Shown here: one piece after another, positions 8,194 to 17,199 of the stretch
How the letters are laid out: the number at the start of each line of letters is the position of its first letter
Numbering within the stretch: position 1 is the stretch's first letter
Source: Terriglobales bacterium
Lineage (GTDB): Bacteria; Acidobacteriota; Terriglobia; Terriglobales; SCQP01
Length of the DNA stretch: 39,685 nt
Direction: 5' to 3'
Assembly: GCA_025451775.1 (NCBI GenBank)
Contig: JANWJU010000035.1
Location: 1-39,685, forward strand
The notes under the pieces: generated by a model
What the model saw: only the letters and a program-made list of their open reading frames with translations
What the model was told of the DNA's origin: nothing
Databases searched by the model: none
Made by a program: the position numbers and the translations under genes

Positions 8194-8258
8194 GGGCAAA
8201 CTCCCATTTTTTCTATTTTAGCAATTCGCCCCCCCGGGCGCCGGTTGGGCTTGCAAAT

Positions 8259-8286
8259 GGCGTGCCAGTTTCCCAAAACGCACGCC
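8259..8286 (-). terminator. Candidate terminator hairpin after the YihY gene
   Basis: GGCGTGC (8259-8265) pairs with GCACGCC (8280-8286), and GTTT/AAAC pair inside, giving an 11-bp stem with a two-base bulge and a 4-base loop. It lies 18 bases beyond the stop codon of the YihY gene. The T tract is short (ATTTG), so termination may be weak or Rho-assisted. Confidence 0.4.
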
Positions 8287-8304
8287 CAGCGCGGGCAATC
8301 CCAC

Positions 8305-9270
8305 CTATCCCGTAGTGGCGGCCTGCTCCCCTGTTTGGGGGGGCGGCTCCGGCGCCCCGGGGGCGACCGCCTCGAACGGCAACTCCCGCTGAACGTGGGA
8401 CGCCGGCGCCGGCCCGGCCAGCTCGGCGCACGTCAACAGGATCAATGCCGACACATACGCCCAAATCACCAGCGACACCGAAATGGCGAAGGGACCGTAG
8501 ATGTCCTGAAAGTTTAGCCACGGCAGCAGCAGGATGTAGAGGTACTTTGACGCCTCCCACAGCAACCCCGCCAAAATGGCGGCCGGCAGCACCCGCCGCG
8601 CCGGCACGCGCAGATTGGGGAGCTTCCAATAAATGAGGAAAAACATGGCGATGGTGAACGGGACCGCCCCGGCGCGCACGATCGCGATGGATACCGCATC
8701 CAGCGGCAATGGGTGCGCGTGCAGCTCCGGCAGCCGGCTCAAAAACCGGCCCAAGCGCACCGAGTAAGTCTCTGTCAGGGAGGTGAAGGAGGCCGACAGC
8801 ATCCCCAGCACGCCGCAGGAGAACGCCAGCCCCACCGCCACCGCCCAGTTATGCAGGTAGTTGCGGTTGCGGGGCGCATTCCAGATGCGGTTGAGCGCCA
8901 CTTCCAGCGGCAGGAACACGCCCGTGCAGGTCACCAGCAGAATCAGCAGGGAGGCGATCTCGACCGGCCCCTGGTGCTCGACCAGGGCGCGCAGGTTGTT
9001 GATGATGAACGTCTGCGTGTGCTCGGCGCCGGAGTCGGAGACGGGCAAGTAGGCGCGCAGCAACTGCAAAAGGCTGTGGTACAGCCGCTGCGATCGCAGC
9101 AGATTGTGGGTCAGGCTCAGCAGCAGAATAATGAAGGGGAAAAACGATAGCAGCGCGTGCGTGGCCACCGAGCTGGCGAAGGTGTGCGTCTCGGTCGCGG
9201 CCAAATAGGTGGCGGTCCGCCGCCACCGCGCGGGCGGTTCCTCACGCGTACTCCCCAGCAGCGTCTGCAC
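8305..9270 (-). CDS. YihY/BrkB family inner-membrane protein
   Basis: This 321-residue integral membrane protein has about six hydrophobic segments, including HALLSFFPFIILLLSLTHNLL, VEIASLLILLVTCTGVFLPL, WAVAVGLAFSCGVLGMLSA and a last one in FAISVSLVIWAYVSALILLT. The early 'FASSVATHALLSFFPF' and the 'GVFLPLEVALNRIWNAPRNR' motif are characteristic of the YihY family. That family was once miscalled ribonuclease BN; its true role is not settled (possibly transport or envelope function). The start used is a GTG; an ATG at 9278 is out of frame. The C-terminus is Pro/Thr-rich and probably cytoplasmic. Confidence 0.85.
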   Translation of the reverse strand: MQTLLGSTREEPPARWRRTATYLAATETHTFASSVATHALLSFFPFIILLLSLTHNLLRSQRLYHSLLQLLRAYLPVSDSGAEHTQTFIINNLRALVEHQGPVEIASLLILLVTCTGVFLPLEVALNRIWNAPRNRNYLHNWAVAVGLAFSCGVLGMLSASFTSLTETYSVRLGRFLSRLPELHAHPLPLDAVSIAIVRAGAVPFTIAMFFLIYWKLPNLRVPARRVLPAAILAGLLWEASKYLYILLLPWLNFQDIYGPFAISVSLVIWAYVSALILLTCAELAGPAPASHVQRELPFEAVAPGAPEPPPQTGEQAATTG

Positions 9271-9371
9271 CCGTTCATTTTAGCTGCCCCCACGTATCGC
9301 CGGCGCCTCCAATTCCGAGATTGAGGACGCCATCAAAATTGTGGAGAAGATTTAGACCCGCGGCCGCAGCG

Positions 9372-10067
9372 TCACTCCGCCGGGCCATCGAAGCGATAGC
9401 CGACGCGGCGGACCGAGATTAGGCGCTGGGGCTGCTCGGGGTCGGTTTCGATCTTGGCGCGCAGGCGGAGGATGTAAACATCCACCGCCCGGTCCGTAAT
9501 GAAGTGCTGCGGCGACCACACGGCGGCGACGATCTCACGGCGGGTAAAAGCCTGGCCCGGCGAGCGCATGAGGAAGGCAAGAATGCGGAACTCGGTGTCG
9601 CTGAGTTCCAGCACCCGGTCCTCGCAGCGCGCCGTGCGGGCCTTGAGATCCAGCGCCAACCCGCCGGAAACCAGCAGCGCCGATGGCGCCGCGGGCGCGG
9701 CCCGCAGCCGCGCACGGACGCGGGCGCTGAGTTCCAGTGGGCTAAAGGGCTTGGGGATGTAATCGTCCGCCCCCAGATCGAGACCGCGCACGCGGTCGGA
9801 TTCGGCCCCCAGCGCCGTCAATATCAGCACCGGCAATTGGCTAAACCGCGGCTCCTGGCGCAGCTCGGTCAAGATCTCGAAGCCATGGGCGAGCGGCAGC
9901 ATAAGGTCCAGGATCACCAGTTGAGGTTCGAGGCCGGCGGCTTGCTCGACCACGCCGCCGCCGCTGGAGTTCACGACCACTTCGAAGCCGTCGCCGCGCA
10001 ACTGCGCCGCGATCAAGCGGGCGACATCGCGGTCATCCTCGACCACCAGGATCCTGGGGGCCGGCAT
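9372..10067 (-). CDS. phoB: PhoB-like OmpR-family response regulator
   Basis: This 231-residue regulator has a receiver domain (ILVVEDD, phospho-acceptor Asp54 in VILDLMLP, Lys in IPKPFSPLEL) and a winged-helix output domain ending DVYILRLRAKIETDPEQPQRLISVRRVGYRF. As the last gene of the pstC-pstA-phoR-pstB-phoU-phoB operon it is almost certainly the Pho regulator that binds the half-sites at 14604-14651. The ATG at 10067 shares a base with the phoU stop (TGATG); a GTG one codon earlier is also possible. Phosphorylation by the PhoR encoded in the same operon is inferred from context. Confidence 0.93.
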   Translation of the reverse strand: MPAPRILVVEDDRDVARLIAAQLRGDGFEVVVNSSGGGVVEQAAGLEPQLVILDLMLPLAHGFEILTELRQEPRFSQLPVLILTALGAESDRVRGLDLGADDYIPKPFSPLELSARVRARLRAAPAAPSALLVSGGLALDLKARTARCEDRVLELSDTEFRILAFLMRSPGQAFTRREIVAAVWSPQHFITDRAVDVYILRLRAKIETDPEQPQRLISVRRVGYRFDGPAE

Positions 10068-10756
10068 CACGCGGGCGGGCCCTCGGCAAAGTGGTGGCGC
10101 ACATCCACACCTTCCACCCAGAAGATCACGTCCTCGGCGATGTTGGTGGCGTGGTCGGCGATGCGCTCCAGGTTGCGGGCGATCGACAGCAGCGCCACGC
10201 TCCGCTCCACCTCACTGGGCTCGCGGGTCATGACTTCGATCAGGGTGCGGAATATGGCATCCCGCATGCCGTCCACCTCGTCGTCGGCGGCCAGCACCGA
10301 GCGCGCCAGATCCACGCCTTCGGTCATGAGCGCATCCAGCGCCGAGCGCAGCATCTGGTTGGCGCGCGCGGCCATCAACGGCAAGTCCACCACCGGCGCC
10401 GCCAGCGGCTGGCGCAGCAGCCGGGGCGTGCCTTGGGCGATATTGACCGCCAAATCCCCCATCCGCTCCAGGTCGTTGCCCACCTTCAGCACCGCCGCCA
10501 AAAAACGCAGATCCACCGCCATCGGCTGCTGCAGCGCCATCAGGCGCAGCACCCGATCGTCGATTTCCACCTCGAGGCGATTGATCTCGGGCTCGATGTG
10601 GTCCACCACGTCGTCGGCGAGCGCGGCATCGCGCTCCAGCGCCGCCCGCAGGCTGCGGTGCACGGCGGACTCGACCAGACCGCCCATGTAGAGGAGGCGC
10701 TCGCGTAATTCCGTGAGCTGCTGGTTAAACGTCTTGCGGATGGGCTGTGTGTCCAC
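10067..10756 (-). CDS. phoU: Phosphate signalling regulator PhoU
   Basis: The 229-residue all-helical protein has the two PhoU three-helix repeats. The first contains LRERLLYMGGLVESAVHRSL and ...IEPEINRLEVEIDDRVLRLMALQQPMAVDLRFL. The second contains NQMLRSALDALMTEGVDLARSVLAADDEVDG and ends with NLERIADHATNIAEDVIF. The E/D-x-x-x-D metal-binding patterns are visible in both. PhoU couples the Pst transporter to PhoR and is needed to switch the regulon off. The start is a GTG with AAGGGGA six bases upstream. It lies 58 bases after pstB. Confidence 0.95.
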   Translation of the reverse strand: MDTQPIRKTFNQQLTELRERLLYMGGLVESAVHRSLRAALERDAALADDVVDHIEPEINRLEVEIDDRVLRLMALQQPMAVDLRFLAAVLKVGNDLERMGDLAVNIAQGTPRLLRQPLAAPVVDLPLMAARANQMLRSALDALMTEGVDLARSVLAADDEVDGMRDAIFRTLIEVMTREPSEVERSVALLSIARNLERIADHATNIAEDVIFWVEGVDVRHHFAEGPPA

Positions 10757-10814
10757 GGCGATTCCCCTTCGATGGCTGGTGATGGATGATCATGGGTTGC
10801 GCGGGGCGCGGCCG

Positions 10815-11636
10815 CTAACCGAACCTGCCGGTAATATAATCCTCTGTTTCCTTCCGCACCGGCTTGGTAAAGAGGGTTTGGGTGGCGCCGGTTTCCATTA
10901 ACTTGCCCATGAGAAAGAAACTGGTGCGGTCGCTGATGCGCGCCGCCTGCTGCAAGTTGTGGGTCACGATCACGATGGTGTAGCGCTGCTTCAACTCGAT
11001 CGCCAGCTCCTCAATGCGGGCGGTGGCGATGGGATCGAGGGCGCTGGCGGGCTCGTCCATGAGCAGGATCTCGGGCTCCACAGCCAGGGCGCGGGCGATG
11101 CACAACCGTTGCTGCTGGCCGCCGGAGAGCGCCAGCGCCGGATGGCGGAGCCGGTCCTTGACCTCCTCCCACAGCCCGGCGGCACGCAGGCTGCGCTCGA
11201 CGATCTCCGCCCGATGCTGCCGGTCCCGCGCCAGATGGTTGATCTTGACCCCATAGGCGACGTTCTCCTCGATCGAGAACGGAAACGGATTGGAGCGCTG
11301 AAACACCATCCCTACCTTGCGCCGCAACGCCATGACATCGCATCCCGGAGCATAGATATCCTGGCCATCGATGAGGACCTCGCCCTGCCACCGCGCCGAC
11401 GGCACGAGGTCGTTCATGCGGTTCAGGGTGCGCAGGAAGGTGCTCTTGCCGCAGCCCGAGGGCCCGATCAGCGCCAGGATTTCATGTTGCACCACCCGCA
11501 GGCTGACGTCGAACAGCACTTGATGGTTCCCATAAAAAAAATCGAGGTGGCGCGTCTCCACCACCCCCGGCACAGAGGCGGAAGTGGTGGCGGAAGCGGT
11601 GAGCGGAGCGGCGGTGCTGTGGAGGTTGCCGAGCAT
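10815..11636 (-). CDS. pstB: Phosphate ABC transporter ATP-binding protein PstB
   Basis: The 273-residue ATPase has Walker [11 protein letters not shown]-loop [20 protein letters not shown], signature [15 protein letters not shown], Walker [14 protein letters not shown] and switch His in [16 protein letters not shown]. It powers PstC/PstA import of phosphate across the inner membrane. An N-terminal extension of about 25 residues, rich in Ala/Ser/Thr, precedes the usual start of the fold (RHLDFFYG); a shorter start is possible. Only one base separates it from the phoR stop, so it is firmly in the same transcript. Confidence 0.96.
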   Translation of the reverse strand: MLGNLHSTAAPLTASATTSASVPGVVETRHLDFFYGNHQVLFDVSLRVVQHEILALIGPSGCGKSTFLRTLNRMNDLVPSARWQGEVLIDGQDIYAPGCDVMALRRKVGMVFQRSNPFPFSIEENVAYGVKINHLARDRQHRAEIVERSLRAAGLWEEVKDRLRHPALALSGGQQQRLCIARALAVEPEILLMDEPASALDPIATARIEELAIELKQRYTIVIVTHNLQQAARISDRTSFFLMGKLMETGATQTLFTKPVRKETEDYITGRFG

Positions 11637-11637
11637 G

Positions 11638-12735
11638 TTATTCCGGGGCGAGTGGCAGGCGGACGGTCACGGTGGTCCCGGCGCCCAATGAGCTCGCCAG
11701 TTCCACCTCGCCACCATGTTCGCGGACGATGTGTTTGACCAAGGCCAGCCCCAACCCGGAGCCGTGGCCGCCGGCAGTGCTGGCGTGGCTGCGATCCACG
11801 CGGTAGAAGCGCTCGAACACCCGCGGTTGATCGCTGGAACTGATGCCGGCGCCGGTGTCCCGCACCCGGTACACGTAGGCGCCGCCTTCGATCTCGCCCG
11901 ACAGCTCGACCGCCACGCCGGGCCCGCCGCCTCCATGCACCAGGGCATTTTCCAGCAAATTCAATAGTACCCGGTGCAGCGCCTCCCGGTCCGCGCGCAG
12001 CCAGCCGCTGCCCAGCGTGCCCAGCGCCAACCGGCAGCCACGCTCCCGCGCCAGCGGCGCCACCACGTCCAGCGCCGGGGCCCCCAGCGAGGCCGCTTCC
12101 ACCGGCTCGAAGTGGAACGGATAGGTCCGGGTTTCCAGCGACGACAAGGTGACCAGATCCCGGGCCAAGCGCGTGAGCCGCGCGGTATTGCGCACGATGA
12201 TGTCCAGGTACTCGGCGCGCACTTCCGCCTCCGGTTCCGGGCTCCCCCGCAGCATCTCGGCGTAGCCTTGGATGGACGTCAGCGGGGTACGCAGCTCGTG
12301 CGAGATGCCGGCGATGAAATCGCGCCGCGCCGTCTCGAGATGAACGCGATCCGTGATGTCGCGTGCCACCACCACGCAGCCGCTCACCGCGCCTCCGCCC
12401 CCAGCGCCGCCGAGGGGCGTAATGTGCACTTCCAAAGTGCGTCCATCGGGCATCTCTAGACGGCTGTTCCAAGGCTCGCCTGAGCTAGCCACCGACTCCA
12501 TCCACTGCACCAGTTGCGGCAGGCGGGGCAGGCTGGGCAACAGGCGGTTGGCGGCGGAGTTGGAGTACCACCGCCGCTGCTCGGCGTCCACCGCCAGCAC
12601 CGCCGCATCCACGCTCTCGAGCACGGCGCCGAGGCGGGCCGTGGATTGGCGCAGCCCTTCCGAATCGGTCTGTGCATCCGCGGCGGCCCGGGCGGCAACG
12701 CCGGCGGCAGCATGGGAACGGCGCCACAATCTCAT
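11638..12735 (-). CDS. phoR: PhoR-like histidine kinase without membrane segment
   Basis: This 365-residue kinase has a PAS-type sensor (about 35-130: [20 protein letters not shown]...[11 protein letters not shown]), an H-box [15 protein letters not shown] with His146, and a HATPase domain with [30 protein letters not shown] and [18 protein letters not shown]. The [12 protein letters not shown] stretch is typical of PhoR kinases. The ATG at 12735 overlaps the pstA stop (ATGA). Unlike most PhoR proteins it shows no transmembrane helix, so it probably reads phosphate status through PstB/PhoU contacts in the cytoplasm or at the membrane face. Position between pstA and pstB is unusual. Confidence 0.9.
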   Translation of the reverse strand: MRLWRRSHAAAGVAARAAADAQTDSEGLRQSTARLGAVLESVDAAVLAVDAEQRRWYSNSAANRLLPSLPRLPQLVQWMESVASSGEPWNSRLEMPDGRTLEVHITPLGGAGGGGAVSGCVVVARDITDRVHLETARRDFIAGISHELRTPLTSIQGYAEMLRGSPEPEAEVRAEYLDIIVRNTARLTRLARDLVTLSSLETRTYPFHFEPVEAASLGAPALDVVAPLARERGCRLALGTLGSGWLRADREALHRVLLNLLENALVHGGGGPGVAVELSGEIEGGAYVYRVRDTGAGISSSDQPRVFERFYRVDRSHASTAGGHGSGLGLALVKHIVREHGGEVELASSLGAGTTVTVRLPLAPE

Positions 12736-13592
12736 ACCCGATCCCCGATTCCGCCCCACAGCCGCGCGATCAGACTCACCACCACAATGAGGGCGATGAG
12801 CGTCAGGGCCCCGGCCCACGCTTGCCGGTGCCAATCATCATAAGGCGAGATGGCGTAGTCGAACACCTGCACGGTCAGCGACGCCATGGGCTGGCCGGGA
12901 CGCGTCGTCCACTGTGAGCTATTGAGCGAAGTGAGCAGCAGGGGCGCGGTTTCGCCCGCCACCCGTGCCAGGCCCAAGAGACCGGCGCTAATCAAGCCGC
13001 TCTTCGCCGCCCGCAGGATGACGTCACGCAACACCCGCCAGCGCGTCGCTCCCAGCGCCACCGCCGCTTCCCGGTAAGAGTGCGGCACCGTGCGCAGCAC
13101 CTCGTCGCTGGCCCGCAACACCACCGGCAGCATGATGATGGCCAGCGCGATCGCGCCCGCCAAACCGGAAAACGTGTGCATGGGCACCACCACCAGCGCG
13201 TACACGAACAGGCCGGTCACGATGGTCGGTATGCCATTGAGCGCGTCGGCGGCGAAGCGCACCGCGCCGGAAAAGCGGTCGGCGGCAAATTCCGAGACGT
13301 AGATGCCGCCGGCCAGCCCCAGCGGAATGCCCAGCGCCAGCGCCATTCCCAACAGTTCCAGCGTGCCCACCACGGCGTTGGCCATCCCGCCCCCGCTCGC
13401 CCCCGGCGGCGCCGGCAGGCGGGTGAAGAAGGCGGCGTTGAGCCCGGCGGCGCCCTCGCGCACCACGTAATACAGAATCAGAAACAGCGGAATCAACACC
13501 GCCGCCGTGCATACCCCCGTCATCACCAGCATGGTGCGGTTGACGCCCCGGCGCACAATTCCGGTCGTCCCGCCGGTCGTCCCGCCGGTCAT
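12732..13592 (-). CDS. pstA: Phosphate ABC transporter permease PstA
   Basis: The 286-residue permease begins MTGGTTGGTTGIVRRG, and its ATG overlaps the pstC stop (ATGA). Membrane segments include TMLVMTGVCTAAVLIPLFLI, LELLGMALALGIPLGLAGGI and AGALTLIALIVVVSLIARLW. The family core NGIPTIVTGLFVYALVV, the cytoplasmic EAA loop PHSYREAAVALGATRWRVLR and ARVAGETAPLLLTSL are all present. A longer in-frame reading upstream to 13913 lies inside pstC and is not credible. It forms the inner-membrane channel with PstC. Confidence 0.95.
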   Translation of the reverse strand: MTGGTTGGTTGIVRRGVNRTMLVMTGVCTAAVLIPLFLILYYVVREGAAGLNAAFFTRLPAPPGASGGGMANAVVGTLELLGMALALGIPLGLAGGIYVSEFAADRFSGAVRFAADALNGIPTIVTGLFVYALVVVPMHTFSGLAGAIALAIIMLPVVLRASDEVLRTVPHSYREAAVALGATRWRVLRDVILRAAKSGLISAGLLGLARVAGETAPLLLTSLNSSQWTTRPGQPMASLTVQVFDYAISPYDDWHRQAWAGALTLIALIVVVSLIARLWGGIGDRV

Positions 13593-14554
13593 GCCGCCGC
13601 TCCCGCCCGCGCGATCCGCGACAACAGCAGGCGCGACAGCAGGTTGACCACCACGGTGATGGCGAAAAGCACCAAGCCAATCTCGATCAAGGAGGAGATG
13701 TAAAGCGCGCCCGTGGCCTCGGTAAACTCGTTGGCGATGACGCTGGCGAGCGTGTAGCCGGGCGCGAACAAGGAGGCGGAGACCGCGGGCCGGTTGCCAA
13801 TGATCATGGTGACAGCCATGGTTTCGCCCAGCGCCCTCCCCGTGGCCAGCAGGATGCCACCCCAGATGCCCGAGCGCGCCGTGGGCACGGCCACGCGGCG
13901 GATCACTTCCCAACGGGTCGAGCCCAGCGCGTAAGCCGCTTCGCGCTGGTGGGCGGGCACGGCACTGATCGCCTGGCGGGACAGCCCCACCACGAACGGC
14001 ACGATCATCACCGCCAAAATGAGCCCGGCGGCCAAGTATCCCACGCCGTAGGGTGCGCCCTGGAACAGCGGCACGCCGCTGAAATGGTCGCCCAGCCAGG
14101 GCTCAGCCGATTGTTGCAGCCAGGGCGCCAAGACGAAAATGCCCCACAGCCCGTAGACCACGCTGGGCACGGCGGCCAGCAACTCGACCAGGTACCCCAC
14201 CGGGGCACGCAGCCAGAACGGCGCCAACTCAGCCAGAAAGACCGCGGTGCCCACCCCCAGCGGCGCGGCGATGACCACCCCCACGCCCGTGGTGAGCAGC
14301 GTGCCAAACAGGAATGGCCACGCGCCAAAGTGGCCGAACACCGGATCCCAGGCCGATTGAGTGAGGAAGCCCCAGCCAAAGGCGTGGCGCGAGGCCGCGG
14401 AGGCGCGGAACAACTGCACTCCCAAACCGATCAGGATCGCCAGCGGCGCCAGCGCCAAGCCGCGCAGCGTCCAGTGGAAGACCGCGTCCGAGCCTGGGCG
14501 CGGCCGCCGCCCCTCCTCCCGGGCGGTCCCTAACCGGCTCGCTGATGCGCTCAT
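13589..14554 (-). CDS. pstC: Phosphate ABC transporter permease PstC
   Basis: This 321-residue protein is the first gene of the minus-strand pst operon. It has six hydrophobic segments, the family stretch LAAVPSVVYGLWGIFVLAPWL, the loop VPAHQREAAYALGSTRWEVIRRVAVPTARSGI and GRALGETMAVTMIIGN. The start chosen is the ATG at 14554 (MSASASRLG), which leaves the upstream Pho-box region non-coding; an in-frame extension to 14707 would run through those sites and into the divergent gene. With PstA it forms the phosphate channel. Confidence 0.94.
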   Translation of the reverse strand: MSASASRLGTAREEGRRPRPGSDAVFHWTLRGLALAPLAILIGLGVQLFRASAASRHAFGWGFLTQSAWDPVFGHFGAWPFLFGTLLTTGVGVVIAAPLGVGTAVFLAELAPFWLRAPVGYLVELLAAVPSVVYGLWGIFVLAPWLQQSAEPWLGDHFSGVPLFQGAPYGVGYLAAGLILAVMIVPFVVGLSRQAISAVPAHQREAAYALGSTRWEVIRRVAVPTARSGIWGGILLATGRALGETMAVTMIIGNRPAVSASLFAPGYTLASVIANEFTEATGALYISSLIEIGLVLFAITVVVNLLSRLLLSRIARAGAAA

Positions 14555-14603
14555 GCGTCCAGTATGGGACCGCCGCGCGCGCACCCACCAGCCCGCCCGC
14601 CGA

Positions 14604-14651
14604 TTGTCATTGATCTGTAACAAATGCGCGTATCTGTCACCGCACTGTAAC
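14604..14651. promoter_or_regulatory. Two Pho boxes between the divergent pst operon and porin-pstS genes
   Basis: On the plus strand four 7-bp half-sites match the PhoB consensus CTGTCAT/C: TTGTCAT (14604-14610), CTGTAAC (14615-14621), CTGTCAC (14634-14640) and CTGTAAC (14645-14651). Within each pair the half-sites are spaced exactly 11 bp start to start, as in classical Pho boxes. They lie about 50-100 bases ahead of pstC and 27-98 bases ahead of the porin. The half-site orientation suits plus-strand transcription; no clear -10 could be assigned on either strand. Confidence 0.8.
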
Positions 14652-14701
14652 CGCACCCGGGCCGGGCAGGTCCCAGCATGGGGATCGAGGACCAAGACTA
14701 C

Positions 14702-16096
14702 ATGCACCGATTCATCAATCGCCTCATCAATCGATCCCCTTTATCACGAGCGTTGTTCACCGCCGGCCTGGCGCTGGGGCTGGCCCTGCTGCCCACCACC
14801 GCCCAGGAGCCCGCAGCGACGCCGGCCAACCCCCTCTCCGTCAAAATCGGAGCTTTCGAGTTCACCCCCGGCGGCTTCGTCGACTTCACCACGGTCTACC
14901 GCTCCGCCGCGGTGGGCAGCGGTATCGGCACCAATTTCGCCGCCATCCCTTACAACACCACCGTGGCGGGGCGGGTCAGCGAGCTGCGCGAGAGCGCCCA
15001 AAACTCCCGTCTCACCCTCAAGATCGATGGCGTCCACGACAGCACCCAGTTCACCGGCTATTTGGAAACCGACCTCAATGGCAACCAACCCGGCAACGTC
15101 GCCGTCAGCAGCAATAGCGCCACCATGCGGTTGCGCGTCTACTTCATGGACGCCCGCCACGGCGCTTGGGAGGTGCTCGCCGGCCAGGACTGGAGCCTGC
15201 TGACCCCCAACCGCGTCGGCCTCTCGCCCATGCCCTCCGACATCTTCTACAGCCAGGTCGTGGACACCAATTATCAGGTGGGTCTCACCTGGGCGCGCCA
15301 GCCCCAATTCCGCCTGATCTACCACGCCTCCAGCCAATTCGCCGCGGGCCTGTCGGTCGAAAACGCGGAGCCGTACGTCGGTGGCAGCTCGGGCGCGCCA
15401 GCGGCTACCGTGCCCAGCGCCTTCGCCGGCCAGGTCAACAACGGCGGCACCAGCTACGCCGCTCCCAGCTTCGCACCCGACCTCATCGTCAAGGCCGCGT
15501 ATGATTCCAAGCCCGGAGGACATGGTCTCCATCTCGAAGCCGCGGGCCTCGCCAGCACATTCCGCATTTTCAATCCCGCCACCGGCGTCACTGCCCGCAC
15601 CATGGGCGGCGGAGTGTCGCTCAACGCCAACCTCGAAATCGCTCCCGGCTTGCGCCTCGTCGGCACCAGCTTCTTCGGCGACGGCGGCGGCCGCTACTTC
15701 TTCGGCATGGCCCCTGACCTTGTCGTCCGTCAGAACGGCGCCATTTCACTGGTGCGCGCCAGCGGCGGGACCGGAGGGTTCGAGTACCAGATCAACCCCG
15801 GCTACCTCGCCTACGCTTACTATGGTGGGGTTTACATCCGTCCCAGCTTCGATCTCTCCGGCGCCACCCCGGTGGGCTACGGCTATCCGGGCGCGTCCAG
15901 CAGCACCAACAAGGCCATTCAGGAAGCCACCATCGGCATCACCCACACCTTTTGGCACTCGGCCCAGTACGGCGCGCTGCAACTCATGCTGCAAGCTTCC
16001 TATCTCACCCGCGATCCCTATGACGTGGCGTCCGGCGCCCCCAAAAACGCGCACGTGGGCATCGGCTACCTCAACTTGCGCTATTCGCTGCCTTAA
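14702..16096 (+). CDS. Outer-membrane porin of the phosphate island (DcaP/OprP-like)
   Basis: This roughly 464-residue protein has a signal peptide (SPLSRALFTAGLALGLALLPTTAQ) and a beta-barrel composition of alternating short polar/aromatic strands: SRLTLKIDG, FTGYLETDLNG, MRLRVYFMDARHG, WEVLAGQDWSL, ending AHVGIGYLNLRYSLP. The final Tyr-Ser-Leu-Pro lacks a terminal Phe but resembles a barrel closing strand. Its place behind Pho boxes and directly ahead of pstS suggests a phosphate or anion channel, analogous to OprP; the sequence pattern looks nearer DcaP-type porins. An ATG at 14678 gives eight more residues and is the alternative start. Specificity is inferred from context only. Confidence 0.75.
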   Translation: MHRFINRLINRSPLSRALFTAGLALGLALLPTTAQEPAATPANPLSVKIGAFEFTPGGFVDFTTVYRSAAVGSGIGTNFAAIPYNTTVAGRVSELRESAQNSRLTLKIDGVHDSTQFTGYLETDLNGNQPGNVAVSSNSATMRLRVYFMDARHGAWEVLAGQDWSLLTPNRVGLSPMPSDIFYSQVVDTNYQVGLTWARQPQFRLIYHASSQFAAGLSVENAEPYVGGSSGAPAATVPSAFAGQVNNGGTSYAAPSFAPDLIVKAAYDSKPGGHGLHLEAAGLASTFRIFNPATGVTARTMGGGVSLNANLEIAPGLRLVGTSFFGDGGGRYFFGMAPDLVVRQNGAISLVRASGGTGGFEYQINPGYLAYAYYGGVYIRPSFDLSGATPVGYGYPGASSSTNKAIQEATIGITHTFWHSAQYGALQLMLQASYLTRDPYDVASGAPKNAHVGIGYLNLRYSLP

Positions 16097-16123
16097 ATGC
16101 ACTTCATCATCAAGGAGAACACC

Positions 16124-17173
16124 ATGAACCGCAAATCCTTCTTCATTTTAGCCAGCGCGGCGCTGACCACGGCACTCGCCTTCGCTCCCTCGATGTGTGC
16201 GGCCCAGTCCACGGAGTTGACCGGCGCCGGCAGCACCTTCGTTTATCCCATCATGGCGCGCTGGGCGGCGGACTTCAAAGCCGCCCATCCGGCGATCGCC
16301 ATCAATTACCAGTCCATCGGCAGCGGCGCCGGCATCCAGCAGATCAGAAACAACACCGTCGATTTCGGCGCCAGCGACGCCTCCCTCTCCGACGCGCAGC
16401 TCCGGCAAATGCCGGCGGTCATTCAGATACCGGAGAGTGCCGGACCGGTGTGCATCACCTACAACCTGCCCATCTCACAACCGCTGCATCTGACTGGGGA
16501 CGCGCTGGCCGGCATCTTCCTGGGCACGATCACGCGCTGGACGGATCCCCGCATCACTCAATCCAACCCCGGCGTTCAGCTGCCCAACAAGCCCATCCTG
16601 ATCGCCCACCGCTCCGACGGCAGCGGCACAACCTCGATTTTCACCGCCTATTTAGCGGCCGTGAGCCCGGCTTGGAAAGCCAAGGTGGGCAGCGGCATCG
16701 CCGTGAATTGGCCAGTGGGCCTGGGGGGGAAGGGCAGCGAGGGCGTCACCGGTGTGGTCAAGCAGACGCAGGGCGCAATTGGCTACGTCGAGCTCACCTA
16801 CGCCACCGGGAACCATCTGCCCGTGGCGTGGATGCGGAACGCCGCCGGGCAGTACGTCGCACCCTCGACCAGCGGCACCTCCGCCGCCATCGCGGGCTTC
16901 AAGGCCGAACTGGCGCGCGATGTCCGCAGCCCCATCGTCAACGCTCCCGGCGCCGCCGCCTATCCCATCGCCGGCCTCACCTTCTTGATCCTTCCCAAGG
17001 ATGGAGCCAACCTCGCCAAGCGCCAGGCGCTGAAGCGTTTCGTCGCCTACATCCTGACCACGGGGCAGAGGAGCGCCGCTGCCCTGGGCTACGCGCCGCT
17101 GCCGCCGGCGATCCAAAAGCTCGACCTGCACCTCGCCGGCGAAATGCTGGCCGCCGGCCGGCCGCTGCATTAA
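16124..17173 (+). CDS. pstS: Periplasmic phosphate-binding protein PstS
   Basis: This 349-residue protein has signal peptide MNRKSFFILASAALTTALAF...AAQ. The mature part opens with the PstS signature ELTGAGSTFVYPIMARWAADF, and SIGSGAGIQQI, VDFGASDASLS, GTITRWTDPRI and HRSDGSGTTSIFT follow. The Ser/Asp/Arg phosphate ligands of the family are in these motifs. The ATG at 16124 has AAGGAG six bases upstream (16112-16117), which settles it over the ATG at 16097. It captures phosphate in the periplasm and hands it to PstCA. Placing pstS with a porin, apart from pstCAB but sharing the control region, allows much higher expression of the binding protein. Confidence 0.96.
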   Translation: MNRKSFFILASAALTTALAFAPSMCAAQSTELTGAGSTFVYPIMARWAADFKAAHPAIAINYQSIGSGAGIQQIRNNTVDFGASDASLSDAQLRQMPAVIQIPESAGPVCITYNLPISQPLHLTGDALAGIFLGTITRWTDPRITQSNPGVQLPNKPILIAHRSDGSGTTSIFTAYLAAVSPAWKAKVGSGIAVNWPVGLGGKGSEGVTGVVKQTQGAIGYVELTYATGNHLPVAWMRNAAGQYVAPSTSGTSAAIAGFKAELARDVRSPIVNAPGAAAYPIAGLTFLILPKDGANLAKRQALKRFVAYILTTGQRSAAALGYAPLPPAIQKLDLHLAGEMLAAGRPLH

Positions 17174-17199
17174 TCGATCACCCGCCGCCTGGGCCGGGC

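Noticed and set aside
8124-8304. Cobalamin riboswitch or NrdR boxes ahead of nrdJ.
   Set aside because: The gap is 181 bases, part of it a hairpin for the upstream gene, and no B12-box sequence or paired NrdR boxes could be found by eye.
9300-9356. Short plus-strand frame reading ...NSEIEDAIKIVEKI then stop between the YihY and phoB genes, resembling the end of a real gene.
   Set aside because: Only about 26 codons are open, with no start codon or ribosome site, and a stop lies directly upstream; no family could be recognised. It may be a decayed fragment but cannot be supported.
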